DNA of 15,189 bases, taken from RUG11867 sp964553435. GTDB lineage: Bacteria > Bacillota_I > Bacilli_A > RF39 > UBA660. Shown piece after piece: positions 7,672 to 15,155 of this stretch; position 1 is the first letter of the stretch; each line of letters starts with the position of its first letter. The notes under the pieces were generated by a model. That model was not told the origin of the DNA and made no database searches. It was given only the letters and a program-made list of their open reading frames with translations. A program made the translations under genes and the position numbers. Location of the stretch: assembly GCA_964553435.1 (NCBI GenBank), contig CAZKKM010000034.1:1-15189 (forward strand). Direction: 5' to 3'.

Positions 7672-10047
7672 TTAATTTCGTATTTTTATATTCATCTTTT
7701 TGGTCACTTCTGTAATCACTTTGTTGAACAATTCATTCACTTCTTCGCTCGTAAGAGTCCGAGTATCGTCTTCGAAAGTCAAAGAATATGCGATGGATTT
7801 TTCATCTTGACCGATATTTTCTCCGCGATAAAGGTCAAATACCTCAATTTTTTTGAGAAGTTTGCCGCCCGAACGGTGTATCTCTTTTTCGACTTCTTGT
7901 GAATTCATCACGTCCGGCATGACGAATGCGACATCTTTTGTGATACTCGGAAATTTGTTTTGCTCTTTGAATTTGTAACTGCGCGTTTTTTTCTCGGACA
8001 AAGTCGAAAGTGAGATTTCCAATACGTAAATCGCTTTTTTTGATATGCTCGGATGAACACGGCCCATGTATCCAATCGGTCTATTGTCGACATTTATGAT
8101 GGCAGTTGCACCTGGATGCATATCGGGAATATTGTCGGCAGGGATGAAAGCATATCTGTCTTGATAACCCAGATATTCGAACAAATTGGAAATGATACCT
8201 TTCAGTGTGTAAAAGTCTGCCGGTACTTTTAATCCTTGCCATGTATTTTCTATGTAATTGCCACTCATGAGAATTGCAAGTTTCGTATCTTCTTCGTTCA
8301 GATTCGCATATGTGTTGGCGATTTCATAGATGTTTATATCTTTCATATTGCGAGCTACGTTATAGTCTAAAACTCCTTTTAAAGACGGTAGGATTGACTG
8401 GCGAACGATACTCTTATCGACACTTAGGGGTTTCAAAACTGGAATGGATGTCTTTTTGTTGTAAGTGAACATGTCGTCCATTTCAGGACTTATCAAAGTG
8501 TATGTTCTCGTTTCGGATAGTCCTAGAGCGCGAAGTCTTTTGGATACCGCTTTTCTCAGCGCTACGTTTCCGATATATTTGCCTTTGCGCACATTCAACT
8601 TGGGAAGATGGTTTTCGATGTGACTATAACCATAAAGTCGACCTACTTCTTCGACGAGATCTTCTCTCATCGATACATCTCCGCGACGATTCGGTATGGT
8701 GACTGTAAATTCTTCCCCCTTCAAGTCGAATGGAAATTGTAAGGAGTTCAGATTCTTTTTGACATCGTCGATGGTCAGTTGCAAACCTAAAAGAGAATTT
8801 ATCTTTTCGAGAGTGACCTTGGCTACTTTCGATGTCTTATCGGTGTTGTCATGAGTCAGAGTGCCCGATAATATTTCTGCATCAGCATATTTTTCTAAAA
8901 GGTAGCAAGCTCTATCGATAGCTTCTTTCGTGTATTCGTAATTGAGACCGTGTTCGTATCGCCTACTCGCTTCGCTTTTCAAATCGAGGCGAATCGATGT
9001 GTAGCGGATGTTAAGCGGATCGAATATGGCCGATTCTATGATGACATCTTTAGTGTTCTCGTCTATTCCACTGTTGAGTCCACCCATGATTCCAGCTATA
9101 CAAACAGGCTTTTCGCCGTCTGTGATGACGATATCGTCGGCAGTCAAAGTTCTTTTGACTTTGTCGAGAGTTTCTATTTTCTCGCCTTTTTCAGCCATCC
9201 TCACGAGGATGTGTTTACCCAATTTTTTGGCATCAAAGAAGTGTAAAGGTTGTCCATATTCGAGCATGATATAGTTGCTGATGTCCACGACGTTGTTGAT
9301 AGGACGCATTCCACAGTTGGTCAGTCGCTCTTTGATAAAGTCGGGGCTCTCTTTGATGACGACATTGCGAACCTTGCGTGCATTATACATCGTACAATTG
9401 TCAGTTATGACTTGAAGGTCGAGTTCATCTTCGACATTATCCGAAATGGTTTTACATTTAGTCTCGGGTTTTTCTACTTTTTTTCCAAGGACTGCAGCTA
9501 CTTCGTAGGCAAAACCCAAATGATTGGTGCAATCTGCTTCTCGATTTGGGTTCAAATCGAGGTTGAAGATAGTATCAGAAAGACCCAAGTAATTGTATGG
9601 GTTTGAACCGATAAGTGCTTCGTCAGGTAATCGACAAATACCTTTTGCGTAGTTTTCCGGTGTGTTTTCTTCGAGTCCCAGTTCCATGAGAGCGCAGAGC
9701 ATGCCTTGTGATTCAACTCCACGCATGACTGTATCTTTGATTTCTCCTCCGGGTAAAACACATCCGCTTTTGGCAACTATCACTTTCATCTTCTTTTCGA
9801 GGTTGTCGGCTCCACAGATTATTTGGAGTATGTCTCCTTTGACATCGACTTTGCAAACGTGCAGATGGTCGGAGTCAGGGTGATCGAAAACGTCGAGTAT
9901 TTGACCGACAACTAAATTCGGTGTGTTATATTCTTCGAGGCTTTCGACGTTTACTCCGGCATCGGTTATCTTTAGTGCAAGTTCTTTTAGATTTTCGTCA
10001 CTGATATCGACATAGTCGTTCAACCAGTTGGTACTTATGCGCATCAT
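7672..10047 (-). CDS. pheT: Phenylalanine--tRNA ligase beta subunit
   Basis: At 791 residues this is a full-length PheT. Domains in order: an N-terminal segment (RISTNWLNDYVDI); an OB-fold tRNA-binding domain at about 40-150 with HPDSDHLHVCKVD; the B3/4 domain at about 205-370 with NNVVDISNYIMLEYGQPLHFFD and SEASRRYEHGL; B5 at about 400-475 with IPNRRGDVSMREDLVEEVGRLYGY; the inactive synthetase-like core; and the ferredoxin-fold anticodon-binding domain from about 700 (FPSITKDVAFVMP to the end). The subunit pairs with PheS as an alpha2-beta2 enzyme that charges tRNA-Phe. Two ATGs lie in tandem at 10047 and 10044; AAAGGA (complement of 10057-10062), inside the end of pheS, is 9 bases from the first. 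Only two bases separate it from the pheS stop. Nothing is unusual in the domains. Confidence 0.97.
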   Translation of the reverse strand: MMRISTNWLNDYVDISDENLKELALKITDAGVNVESLEEYNTPNLVVGQILDVFDHPDSDHLHVCKVDVKGDILQIICGADNLEKKMKVIVAKSGCVLPGGEIKDTVMRGVESQGMLCALMELGLEENTPENYAKGICRLPDEALIGSNPYNYLGLSDTIFNLDLNPNREADCTNHLGFAYEVAAVLGKKVEKPETKCKTISDNVEDELDLQVITDNCTMYNARKVRNVVIKESPDFIKERLTNCGMRPINNVVDISNYIMLEYGQPLHFFDAKKLGKHILVRMAEKGEKIETLDKVKRTLTADDIVITDGEKPVCIAGIMGGLNSGIDENTKDVIIESAIFDPLNIRYTSIRLDLKSEASRRYEHGLNYEYTKEAIDRACYLLEKYADAEILSGTLTHDNTDKTSKVAKVTLEKINSLLGLQLTIDDVKKNLNSLQFPFDLKGEEFTVTIPNRRGDVSMREDLVEEVGRLYGYSHIENHLPKLNVRKGKYIGNVALRKAVSKRLRALGLSETRTYTLISPEMDDMFTYNKKTSIPVLKPLSVDKSIVRQSILPSLKGVLDYNVARNMKDINIYEIANTYANLNEEDTKLAILMSGNYIENTWQGLKVPADFYTLKGIISNLFEYLGYQDRYAFIPADNIPDMHPGATAIINVDNRPIGYMGRVHPSISKKAIYVLEISLSTLSEKKTRSYKFKEQNKFPSITKDVAFVMPDVMNSQEVEKEIHRSGGKLLKKIEVFDLYRGENIGQDEKSIAYSLTFEDDTRTLTSEEVNELFNKVITEVTKKMNIKIRN

Positions 10048-10049
10048 AT

Positions 10050-11087
10050 TTATACATCCTTTCTATCGGCATCGTTTCTCAGATCGTTAGTATAGAACGT
10101 CCTGATGTCCGTAATTCCGTATTTGAGCATGGCAAGTCTTTCGATTCCAAATCCAAAAGCGAAGCCACTCATCGTATCGGGGTCATATCCACAGTTGGTT
10201 AAAACTTTAGGATGAACCATGCCGGCTCCCCCAACTGTGATCCATCCGGTATTTTTGCAAATAGGACAGCCTTTCCCTCCACAGTTAAAGCAGCTTACAT
10301 CGAGTTCGACACTCGGTTCTGTAAATGGGTAGAATGAACTTCTGAATCTCGTGTCGACGGATTCCCCGAAGAGGTGTTTTGCGATGATATCCCAGGTTCC
10401 TTTCAAATCGGCTAAGCTGATGTCTTTATCGATGAGCAATCCTTCCATTTGTGTGAATTGATGTGAGTGAGAAGCATCGTCGTCATCGCGGCGATAAGTC
10501 TTGCCGGGACAAATGATACGAATTGGAGTTTTTTCTTCGTTTGCGAGCATCGTTCTTATTTGAACGGGACTCGTTTGGCTTCTAAGTAGAAGCTCGTCGT
10601 CTTTGGTATAAAACGTGTCCTGTGCATCGCGAGCGGGATGTCCTTTGGGCAGGTTTAGAAGTTCGAAATTGTAAAGGTCTCTTTCGACTTCTGGTCCTTC
10701 GACGACATCATAACCCATACTGATGAAGAGTTCTTCTAGGTTTTCTATCATTCCTTCAAGAATGCTGGGACTTCCGCATTTGATGAGTGTTCCCGGTAAA
10801 GTGACATCGATACGTTCGTGAGCGAGCTTTCCGTTCATGATTTTGTCTTCGATTTCGCGATTTTTTTCTTCTATTTTGTTTTCTGCTGTATTTTTGAGAA
10901 TGTTGAGTTCTTTACCAAATTCGCGCTTTTCATCGGGAGTCATGTCGCGCAGCAAAGCAGATAATTCGGTTATCTTTCCCTTTTTTCCCAAATATTTAGT
11001 TTTAATTTCGGCTAGGCTGTTCAAGTTATCCACTTGAGCAAGGTCTTCGGTGAGTTCTTTTTGGATTTGCATGTTTTTGTCTTTCAT
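10050..11087 (-). CDS. pheS: Phenylalanine--tRNA ligase alpha subunit
   Basis: The product is 345 residues from the ATG at 11087. It has an N-terminal coiled coil (about 1-85, with YLGKKGKITEL) that contacts tRNA, then the class II catalytic core: MGYDVVEGPEVE, HPARDAQDTFY, LLRSQTSPVQIR (motif 2 region), FYPFTEPSVELDVSC, and motif 3 in SGFAFGFGIERLAMLKYGI. A cysteine cluster, CFNCGGKGCPIC, typical of many bacterial PheS, may bind zinc. An ATG at 11105 is in frame, but it directly follows the T-run of the T-box terminator and has no SD, whereas AAAGGAAA (complement of 11094-11101) is about 7 bases from the ATG at 11087. Expression follows tRNA-Phe charging through the leader described below. 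Confidence 0.96.
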   Translation of the reverse strand: MKDKNMQIQKELTEDLAQVDNLNSLAEIKTKYLGKKGKITELSALLRDMTPDEKREFGKELNILKNTAENKIEEKNREIEDKIMNGKLAHERIDVTLPGTLIKCGSPSILEGMIENLEELFISMGYDVVEGPEVERDLYNFELLNLPKGHPARDAQDTFYTKDDELLLRSQTSPVQIRTMLANEEKTPIRIICPGKTYRRDDDDASHSHQFTQMEGLLIDKDISLADLKGTWDIIAKHLFGESVDTRFRSSFYPFTEPSVELDVSCFNCGGKGCPICKNTGWITVGGAGMVHPKVLTNCGYDPDTMSGFAFGFGIERLAMLKYGITDIRTFYTNDLRNDADRKDV

Positions 11088-11106
11088 ATAAATTTTCCTT
11101 TCCATT

Positions 11107-11325
11107 AAAAAAATTCCAGACTAAGGGACGAACTTGGAGTCCGCGGTACCACCCTAATTCCAGAAAATCTAGCTCTCTTTGTAGGTTAACGCCCCACTTA
11201 CGTTTTGCTCGTGTGAGTGAATTTTGTCAAAATGTGGTTGCTTGCGAACACTTCCAGCCTAGGTGTTCCTCTCTCTTTTAAGTCCGACATTTCGACTACT
11301 GAATCTCACAGTCTCGGCAAATGAC
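11107..11325 (-). promoter_or_regulatory. tRNA-Phe T-box leader of pheST
   Basis: The T-box consensus AGGGTGGTACCGCG is on the minus strand (complement of 11142-11155). Stem I can be drawn by eye: TGTGAG (complement of 11305-11310) pairs with CTCACA (11212-11217), and GTCGAAATGT (11287-11296) pairs with ACATTTTGAC (11226-11235). The specifier loop lies between them, with AGTA on the 5' side (11297-11300) and the codon TTC (11219-11221) on the 3' side, which reads tRNA-Phe. AGAGAG followed by a GAACAC/GTGTTC hairpin forms the distal part. The antiterminator pairs AGGG of the T-box with CCCT near 11123-11127. The competing terminator is GACT-CC-AAG against CTTAGTC, followed by seven T (complement of 11107-11113). 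Confidence 0.93.
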
Positions 11326-11331
11326 AAGGGT

Positions 11332-11360
11332 ATTGTAACATATTCATGAGAATATTTCAA
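11332..11360 (-). promoter_or_regulatory. pheST promoter
   Basis: TTGAAA (complement of 11355-11360) and TACAAT (complement of 11332-11337) are exactly 17 bases apart. This puts the transcript start near 11325, a few bases ahead of T-box stem I. Confidence 0.75.
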
Positions 11361-11390
11361 ATTTTTTGCTCCAAAGTTCTGTGTGAACAT

Positions 11391-12176
11391 TTATTTTTTA
11401 TTAGATTGTTCTTCTTTCTCTTTGTGTTTTTGCTCCAATTCGGCGCATTTGTCTTTGACTTTGAAAGTTTTGGCAGTAAGTTTTTGGTAGTAGTCGGTGA
11501 GAAAGTTAATTTTGCCATAACGATAGTAGTAATCGTCGAGCTTGAAGTCATCGATTTTGGATGTGACGTCTTTGCTGCATGTTTCAGCTTCTTCGAGGGT
11601 TTTGTAGTTTGGGTTATAGGTCATATAATAAAAGTGTTCGTCCACGTAATTTATAGATTCGATATCTTCTCCTAAAAAGTAGTAGACTCCTTCTGTCATG
11701 GCGAAATAGTCCGAATTATAAGATTGATCGATTTTAAGAACTGTAGATAGATTGAGTCCTCCCGTGCGATATTCGATCGTTTCGACATTTTTTATATTTG
11801 TTCGAGCATATATATTGAATTCTGGATTGCCAATTTTTTCTATTTCGAATTCGTATTCGTCCGAATCTGATTTATGAACGAGAATATCGAGATAGAAGCT
11901 TTCGCCGTCAATTTCGTAAGTGAGAGATGTTATGTCCCTGTCTGATAAGAAAGATTTCAAATCTTCTTTTATATTGGCAACATAGAAACCACGAGTATTG
12001 GTATCTCCCTTTTTGGCTTCGTAAGCAATATCTGTTTTCTTTTCTAATTCTTTAGCGGCCGTGTCTATTCGTTCGATGTACAGTTTGAGTGCAAAGTTGG
12101 CTGTGAGTGATGCAACGACGAGAAGAACGATCAGAATTATACGTTTTTTTTCGATGTATTTAATCCTTTTGCTCAT
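11391..12176 (-). CDS. Membrane-anchored protein of unknown function
   Basis: I do not recognise this 261-residue protein. It has a short basic N-terminus (MSKRIKYIEKKR), one hydrophobic helix at about 12-31, then an extracytoplasmic domain rich in Asp, Glu, Tyr and Ser. The C-terminal 30 residues are strongly charged and likely helical (KVKDKCAELEQKHKEKEEQ). No lipobox or signal-peptidase site stands out, so it is probably a single-pass anchored protein. AGAGG (complement of 12186-12190) lies 9 bases before the ATG and fixes the start. It is on the same strand as pheST and about 300 bases upstream, but pheST has its own promoter, so there is no reason to link their functions. No clear terminator follows, so some read-through into the T-box leader is possible. 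Confidence 0.7.
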   Translation of the reverse strand: MSKRIKYIEKKRIILIVLLVVASLTANFALKLYIERIDTAAKELEKKTDIAYEAKKGDTNTRGFYVANIKEDLKSFLSDRDITSLTYEIDGESFYLDILVHKSDSDEYEFEIEKIGNPEFNIYARTNIKNVETIEYRTGGLNLSTVLKIDQSYNSDYFAMTEGVYYFLGEDIESINYVDEHFYYMTYNPNYKTLEEAETCSKDVTSKIDDFKLDDYYYRYGKINFLTDYYQKLTAKTFKVKDKCAELEQKHKEKEEQSNKK

Positions 12177-12202
12177 AATACTTGACCTCTCAATTTAAGT
12201 AT

Positions 12203-12231
12203 ATTCTACCATAGTTATTTTATTATTTAAA
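12203..12231 (-). promoter_or_regulatory. Promoter of the 11391-12176 gene
   Basis: TTTAAA (complement of 12226-12231) and TAGAAT (complement of 12203-12208) are 17 bases apart, and TGG precedes the -10, making it an extended -10. Confidence 0.55.
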
Positions 12232-12377
12232 GAAGAAAAAAGTGTAGAAGAGAAAATCTTGGTATTCGACTTAAGATGATGGTTCTTTTTTTCTTAAATA
12301 GAAAATTGTTAAAAGAAAATATTTGGCTAAAAATTTGAGTACAGGCTTGGAGCGATTGTCGTTTTGAGTTGCAAGGG
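12232..12377. other. Intergenic, nothing recognised
   Basis: AT-rich spacer between two divergent promoters. A 19-codon frame from the ATG near 12280 has no SD. The 86-codon frame on the minus strand across 12227-12487 also lacks an SD and runs through two promoters. Confidence 0.4.
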
Positions 12378-12405
12378 TTGACCAAATGCGATTTTGATGT
12401 ATAAT
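12378..12405 (+). promoter_or_regulatory. Strong promoter of the small-ORF locus
   Basis: TTGACC (12378-12383) and TATAAT (12400-12405) are 16 bases apart, the closest match to consensus in the window. Transcription should begin near 12412. Confidence 0.7.
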
Positions 12406-12452
12406 GACAATGAGAGGAACAATTCAGCATTTTTGTTGTGAAGGAGGTAAGT

Positions 12453-12536
12453 ATGTATATCATTGGAATTATAATAGAAGAAATCAAATTCTTCTTCTAT
12501 CGTCTATGGGAGTCATCGGATTCATATTATAGATGA
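12453..12536 (+). CDS. Small ORF, 27 residues, unknown function
   Basis: An ATG at 12453 lies 4-5 bases after AAGGAGGT (12441-12448), an ideal Shine-Dalgarno, and about 40 bases from the start of a near-consensus promoter. The frame encodes 27 residues: a hydrophobic, Ile-rich start (MYIIGIII), two Glu, a Lys, a run of aromatic residues (FFFYRLW), then a polar Ser/Asp/Tyr tail ending in Arg. Promoter, SD, ORF and terminator fit within about 230 bases, so it is a complete transcription unit. It could be a small membrane or amphipathic peptide, a type I toxin, or a leader peptide for the nuclease downstream. Codons TTC TTC TTC TAT are part of an inverted repeat (12474-12482 with 12492-12500). 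I do not recognise the peptide family. Confidence 0.5.
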   Translation: MYIIGIIIEEIKFFFYRLWESSDSYYR

Positions 12537-12560
12537 AATGTGGTAGAATTTAGAACTTAT

Positions 12561-12605
12561 GTAAAAAAGTGTGACTTGTTGGGTGTTTAAGTAGCACTTT
12601 TTTAC
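12561..12605 (+). terminator. Terminator of the small-ORF locus
   Basis: GTAAAAAAGTG (12561-12571) and CACTTTTTTAC (12595-12605) are perfect 11-base inverted arms. Inside them ACTT and AAGT pair again across a small internal loop. The six-T run lies in the 3' arm, so the structure could work on either strand. It ends the small-ORF transcript before the nuclease gene, or acts as an attenuator for it. Confidence 0.65.
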
Positions 12606-12628
12606 TTTATTTTGAATCTAATATGGGT

Positions 12629-12656
12629 TATAATCTATATGATAGTAGAGGATGTA
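12629..12656 (+). promoter_or_regulatory. -10 box and RBS of the nuclease gene
   Basis: TATAAT at 12629-12634 is a consensus -10, but the hexamer 17 bases upstream (12606-12611, TTTATT) is poor and TTGAAT at 12612 is too close. AGAGG near 12647-12651 is the SD, 7 bases before the ATG at 12659. Confidence 0.45.
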
Positions 12657-12658
12657 CC

Positions 12659-13363
12659 ATGGTAAAGAAAAGTGTTTTGATGGCAGTCGTGTTAGGTTGG
12701 ATTCTTTTAGGAATGATGTGTGGTTGTTCAATAGAGGAATTTTTATATGGTCACGAACAGATTGTTCAGTCTTTTGCTTTGGATAGTATTCCCGAGTATG
12801 ATGGAGCATCTTATGTCGTAATAGACGATAATGAACCATCATTTGATGATGACGATAAGAGTGCTGGTGTATTCGAAGTATACGGTCCTTTTGATGATCT
12901 CGGGCGCTGTACTTATGCTTTTGCAAAGATCGGATTGGAAACTATGCCCGAAGAAGAGCGCGGAAGTATCGGACAGATAAAGCCGACTGGGTGGCATACA
13001 GTCAAGTATGATATAGTCAGTGGGAAGTATCTTTACAATAGGTGTCATTTGATCGGTTATCAGTTGACCGGTGAGAATGCGAATGAACAGAATTTAATTA
13101 CTTGTACAAGACAGACAAATGTCGGGCCGATGTTGGAGTTTGAGAATATGGTGGCCGAGTATGTAAAAGAAACTGGCAATCATGTCCTGTATAGATCAAC
13201 CCCTATTTTTGATGGTAATAATTTGTTGGCAAGTGGCATTCATATGGAGGGATATTCAGTTGAAGATTTTGGAGATGGCATAAAATTTAATGTATATGTT
13301 TATAACGTACAGGATGGAATAGCAATAGACTATGCGACTGGGGATAGCAGGTTGGAAGAGTAA
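12659..13363 (+). CDS. Secreted DNA/RNA non-specific endonuclease (probable lipoprotein)
   Basis: The product is 234 residues. A signal peptide (MVKKSVLMAV...) ends in MCGC, a plausible if imperfect lipobox with Cys23 as the lipid-bearing residue, so the enzyme should sit on the outer face of the membrane. An acidic linker (about 55-68) follows. The nuclease domain has GWHTVKYD (111-118), the active-site block YNRCHLIGYQLTG (126-138) with catalytic His130, and ANEQNLITCTRQTN (141-154), whose Asn should hold the metal ion. The core is the beta-beta-alpha-metal type of NucA and EndA; Firmicutes members commonly have NRCH or NRGH in place of DRGH. It should degrade extracellular nucleic acid, for nutrition or DNA uptake. 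An ATG at 12623 is in frame but lies at the -10 region; AGAGG favours 12659. The small-ORF locus is directly upstream. Confidence 0.88.
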   Translation: MVKKSVLMAVVLGWILLGMMCGCSIEEFLYGHEQIVQSFALDSIPEYDGASYVVIDDNEPSFDDDDKSAGVFEVYGPFDDLGRCTYAFAKIGLETMPEEERGSIGQIKPTGWHTVKYDIVSGKYLYNRCHLIGYQLTGENANEQNLITCTRQTNVGPMLEFENMVAEYVKETGNHVLYRSTPIFDGNNLLASGIHMEGYSVEDFGDGIKFNVYVYNVQDGIAIDYATGDSRLEE

Positions 13364-13445
13364 GAGGTTAATAAAATGCTTTGGGAAGTCATATTTAAGA
13401 AGAGGAATGATTTTCCCAAAATATAGAATTGTCCTAATAATTTTG

Positions 13446-13473
13446 AACTGTAAAGTATTTAGACAGCTTTTTT
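13446..13473 (+). terminator. Terminator of the nuclease gene
   Basis: CTGT (13448-13451) pairs with ACAG (13463-13466), and AAA/TTT extends the stem inside with an AG bulge. CTTTTTT follows at 13467-13473. Confidence 0.5.
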
Positions 13474-13516
13474 GATCAAATAGTAATGGCAATCGTTACT
13501 TGTTTGTAAGCATTTA

Positions 13517-13539
13517 AAAACTCACAACTAGTGAGTTTT
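13517..13539 (-). terminator. Terminator of the amidase remnant
   Basis: AAAACTCAC (13517-13525) and GTGAGTTTT (13531-13539) form a perfect 9-bp stem with a 5-base loop. On the minus strand the stem runs into TTTTT. It lies just after the TAA of the LysM amidase gene. It can also act on the plus strand, though the T-run there is shorter. Confidence 0.75.
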
Positions 13540-13545
13540 AATCAT

Positions 13546-14505
13546 TTAAGGAATAAGAAGTTTTTGTCCTATCGATAATATATTGGAAGTTAAGTTGTTG
13601 ATATCTTTTATTTTTTCAACAGTCGTTCCATGGCTCATAGCTATAGCATATAAGTTGTCGCCAGGTTTTACTGTATATGTTTCATAGGCAGTTTCTGTAG
13701 GAATGATGAGCACTCTTCCTATCGTGAGTGTGTTTGAAGTCATGTTGTTAGCTGCTTTTATGGCAGTTACTGTTGTTCCATAGGTTCTGGCAATAGAGTA
13801 TAAAGTGTCGCCCGCTTTGACGGTGTGTGTTGTTTCTCCTTGCGATGGTGTTTGTTTTTTAATTTTCAGTCTTTGCCCAATCGAAAGTGCGGTCGATGTT
13901 AGATTGTTGAGTATTTTTAGTTCATCTACTGTCATACCGTATTTATTTGCAATAGCATAAAGTGTGTCACCACGTTTGACGGTGTAGTAGTTGGTATCGT
14001 CCACTGGTAGGATTACAGGTGGTTCTTCTATAGTCGATGTAAGTTTTAAGGTTTGACCTATTGTGAGAGCATTTGAACTTAAATTGTTTAGTTTTTTAAG
14101 TTCATCGACGGTGAGGCCGTTGTTTTTAGCAATGTTCCATAGAGTATCTCCAGCTTTGACAACGTAATATTCGTTTGTACTACCCATTGGCGGTGTATAC
14201 GGTAAATTTTTATATTCCATTACTGCTCGAACGACTGCTTCTGCATAATCTTTGTAATTAGCTTTTAGCTTCGCTGCATCTGCAGCATTGTCTAAAAAAC
14301 CATATTCTACGATTACTGCCTCTGTGTTGGGAGTTTCTCTTAGGACGTAGTAGTAATCTTTAGAAGGATTGCTGGGCAGGCGTCTTTGGTAATTCTTTCT
14401 AATGAGTTGTCCTTCTTGGGCTAGATTATTTAGAATCTTTTGAGAAAGAGCATCGCTGTTGCGGAGGGCATAGATTACTTCCGCGCCTTCACCACCTGGC
14501 GATAG
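13546..14505 (-). pseudogene. 5'-truncated N-acetylmuramoyl-L-alanine amidase with four LysM repeats
   Basis: The frame is open from the codon at 14505 to the TAA at 13546 (319 residues). The first 95 residues are the end of an Amidase_3 domain: LSPGGEGAEVIYALRN, IRKNYQRRLPSNPSKDYYY and VIVEYGFLDN, the last holding the conserved catalytic Glu. Four LysM repeats follow, each with the (Y/H)xVKxGDxLxxIA start and xIGxxL end, joined by short Pro/Thr linkers. Upstream the frame meets TGA at 14506-14508 and the homology stops, so the signal peptide and all zinc-binding residues (His, Glu, His) are missing. A shorter reading could begin at the ATG at 14220 and give a LysM-only protein of 224 residues, but no SD precedes it. 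As it stands the gene can have no amidase activity. The intact form would be a secreted cell-wall hydrolase. Confidence 0.75.
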
Positions 14506-14519
14506 TCAATGTGTAGTTT

Positions 14520-15155
14520 TTAATTTTCTTTTTTAACATACGCATTTAAATATGCATTCCAATAATTTTTAATCATTTTATTATTAATTTTTTTCATACT
14601 ATAATCAATTACCTTTTTTTCTTTATCAATTCTTTGTTCAAAATCTTTAATTGCTTCTCTCAATTTTTTATCATTAACTTTCTTCTTCATTTTTAATTTA
14701 ATATCTAAAAATGTCAATTCAATTCCAAAGGTTATTTCATATAGCCCTTTAATGTCTTTTTCTAAACTTATTTTATTTGGAGTAACAAAAATCCACGAAA
14801 TATCTATTGTGTTCTTTTTCTTTAATGCATTATCACCAATAGTTTTTAAATACCCCCTTATAGCTTCTATACATTCTTTTGGATTTTTATATCTTTTAAT
14901 ACATCCTTCTATTTGTAAAAGATAAAAATAGTAGGTTTGCATTTCAGAACAAAAGTAATAAAATAGTTCATCCAATTTATTTTTATAATCTATATATGCT
15001 ACTACTATTGATACAAAACAACCTGTTACTAAATTAATCAAAATTGTTTCTATAAAATTATTCGATACTTGATTTGCCATTAATAATATTAACACAAGTA
15101 TTAATATTATTGAAATTATACTTAAAACTCTTATTGCATCCCTGTTATTTTTCAT
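14520..15155 (-). CDS. AT-rich two-TM protein of unknown function
   Basis: The 211-residue protein has two membrane helices near its start, about 10-27 and 36-54, with a short loop between them. A long cytoplasmic-type part follows, helical and rich in Lys, Ile, Tyr and Phe, with a strongly basic, coiled-coil-like end (about 150-195). GGAGGT (complement of 15161-15166) lies 5 bases before the ATG, so it is a well-formed gene. I do not recognise a family. Base use is very different from the central genes: the G+C is visibly far lower, and only three TCG/CGA trinucleotides occur in the last 670 bases. Its stop is 14 bases from the point where the amidase homology ends, so it seems to have arrived with the DNA that broke that gene. 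Two-TM proteins with a helical soluble domain occur in several phage-defence and mobile-element cargo families, but nothing specific shows this here. Confidence 0.6.
   Translation of the reverse strand: MKNNRDAIRVLSIISIILILVLILLMANQVSNNFIETILINLVTGCFVSIVVAYIDYKNKLDELFYYFCSEMQTYYFYLLQIEGCIKRYKNPKECIEAIRGYLKTIGDNALKKKNTIDISWIFVTPNKISLEKDIKGLYEITFGIELTFLDIKLKMKKKVNDKKLREAIKDFEQRIDKEKKVIDYSMKKINNKMIKNYWNAYLNAYVKKEN

Noticed and set aside
8274..9883. Plus-strand frames within pheT
   Set aside because: Shadows of the pheT coding sequence with no SD and no protein-like composition.
12227..12487. 86-codon frame on the minus strand
   Set aside because: No SD, it runs across two promoters and the small-ORF SD, and its residues look like translated AT-rich spacer.
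12410..12532. 40-codon plus-strand frame starting at the likely transcript start
   Set aside because: No SD at all, and it overlaps in another frame the ORF at 12453, which has an ideal SD.
12453..12605. Classical attenuation with the Ile/Phe-rich small ORF as leader of the nuclease
   Set aside because: I find no upstream segment complementary to either arm of the 12561-12605 stem, so there is no visible antiterminator.
13482..13500. Inverted repeat AGTAATG / CGTTACT
   Set aside because: Short, includes a GU pair and has no T-run; likely chance.
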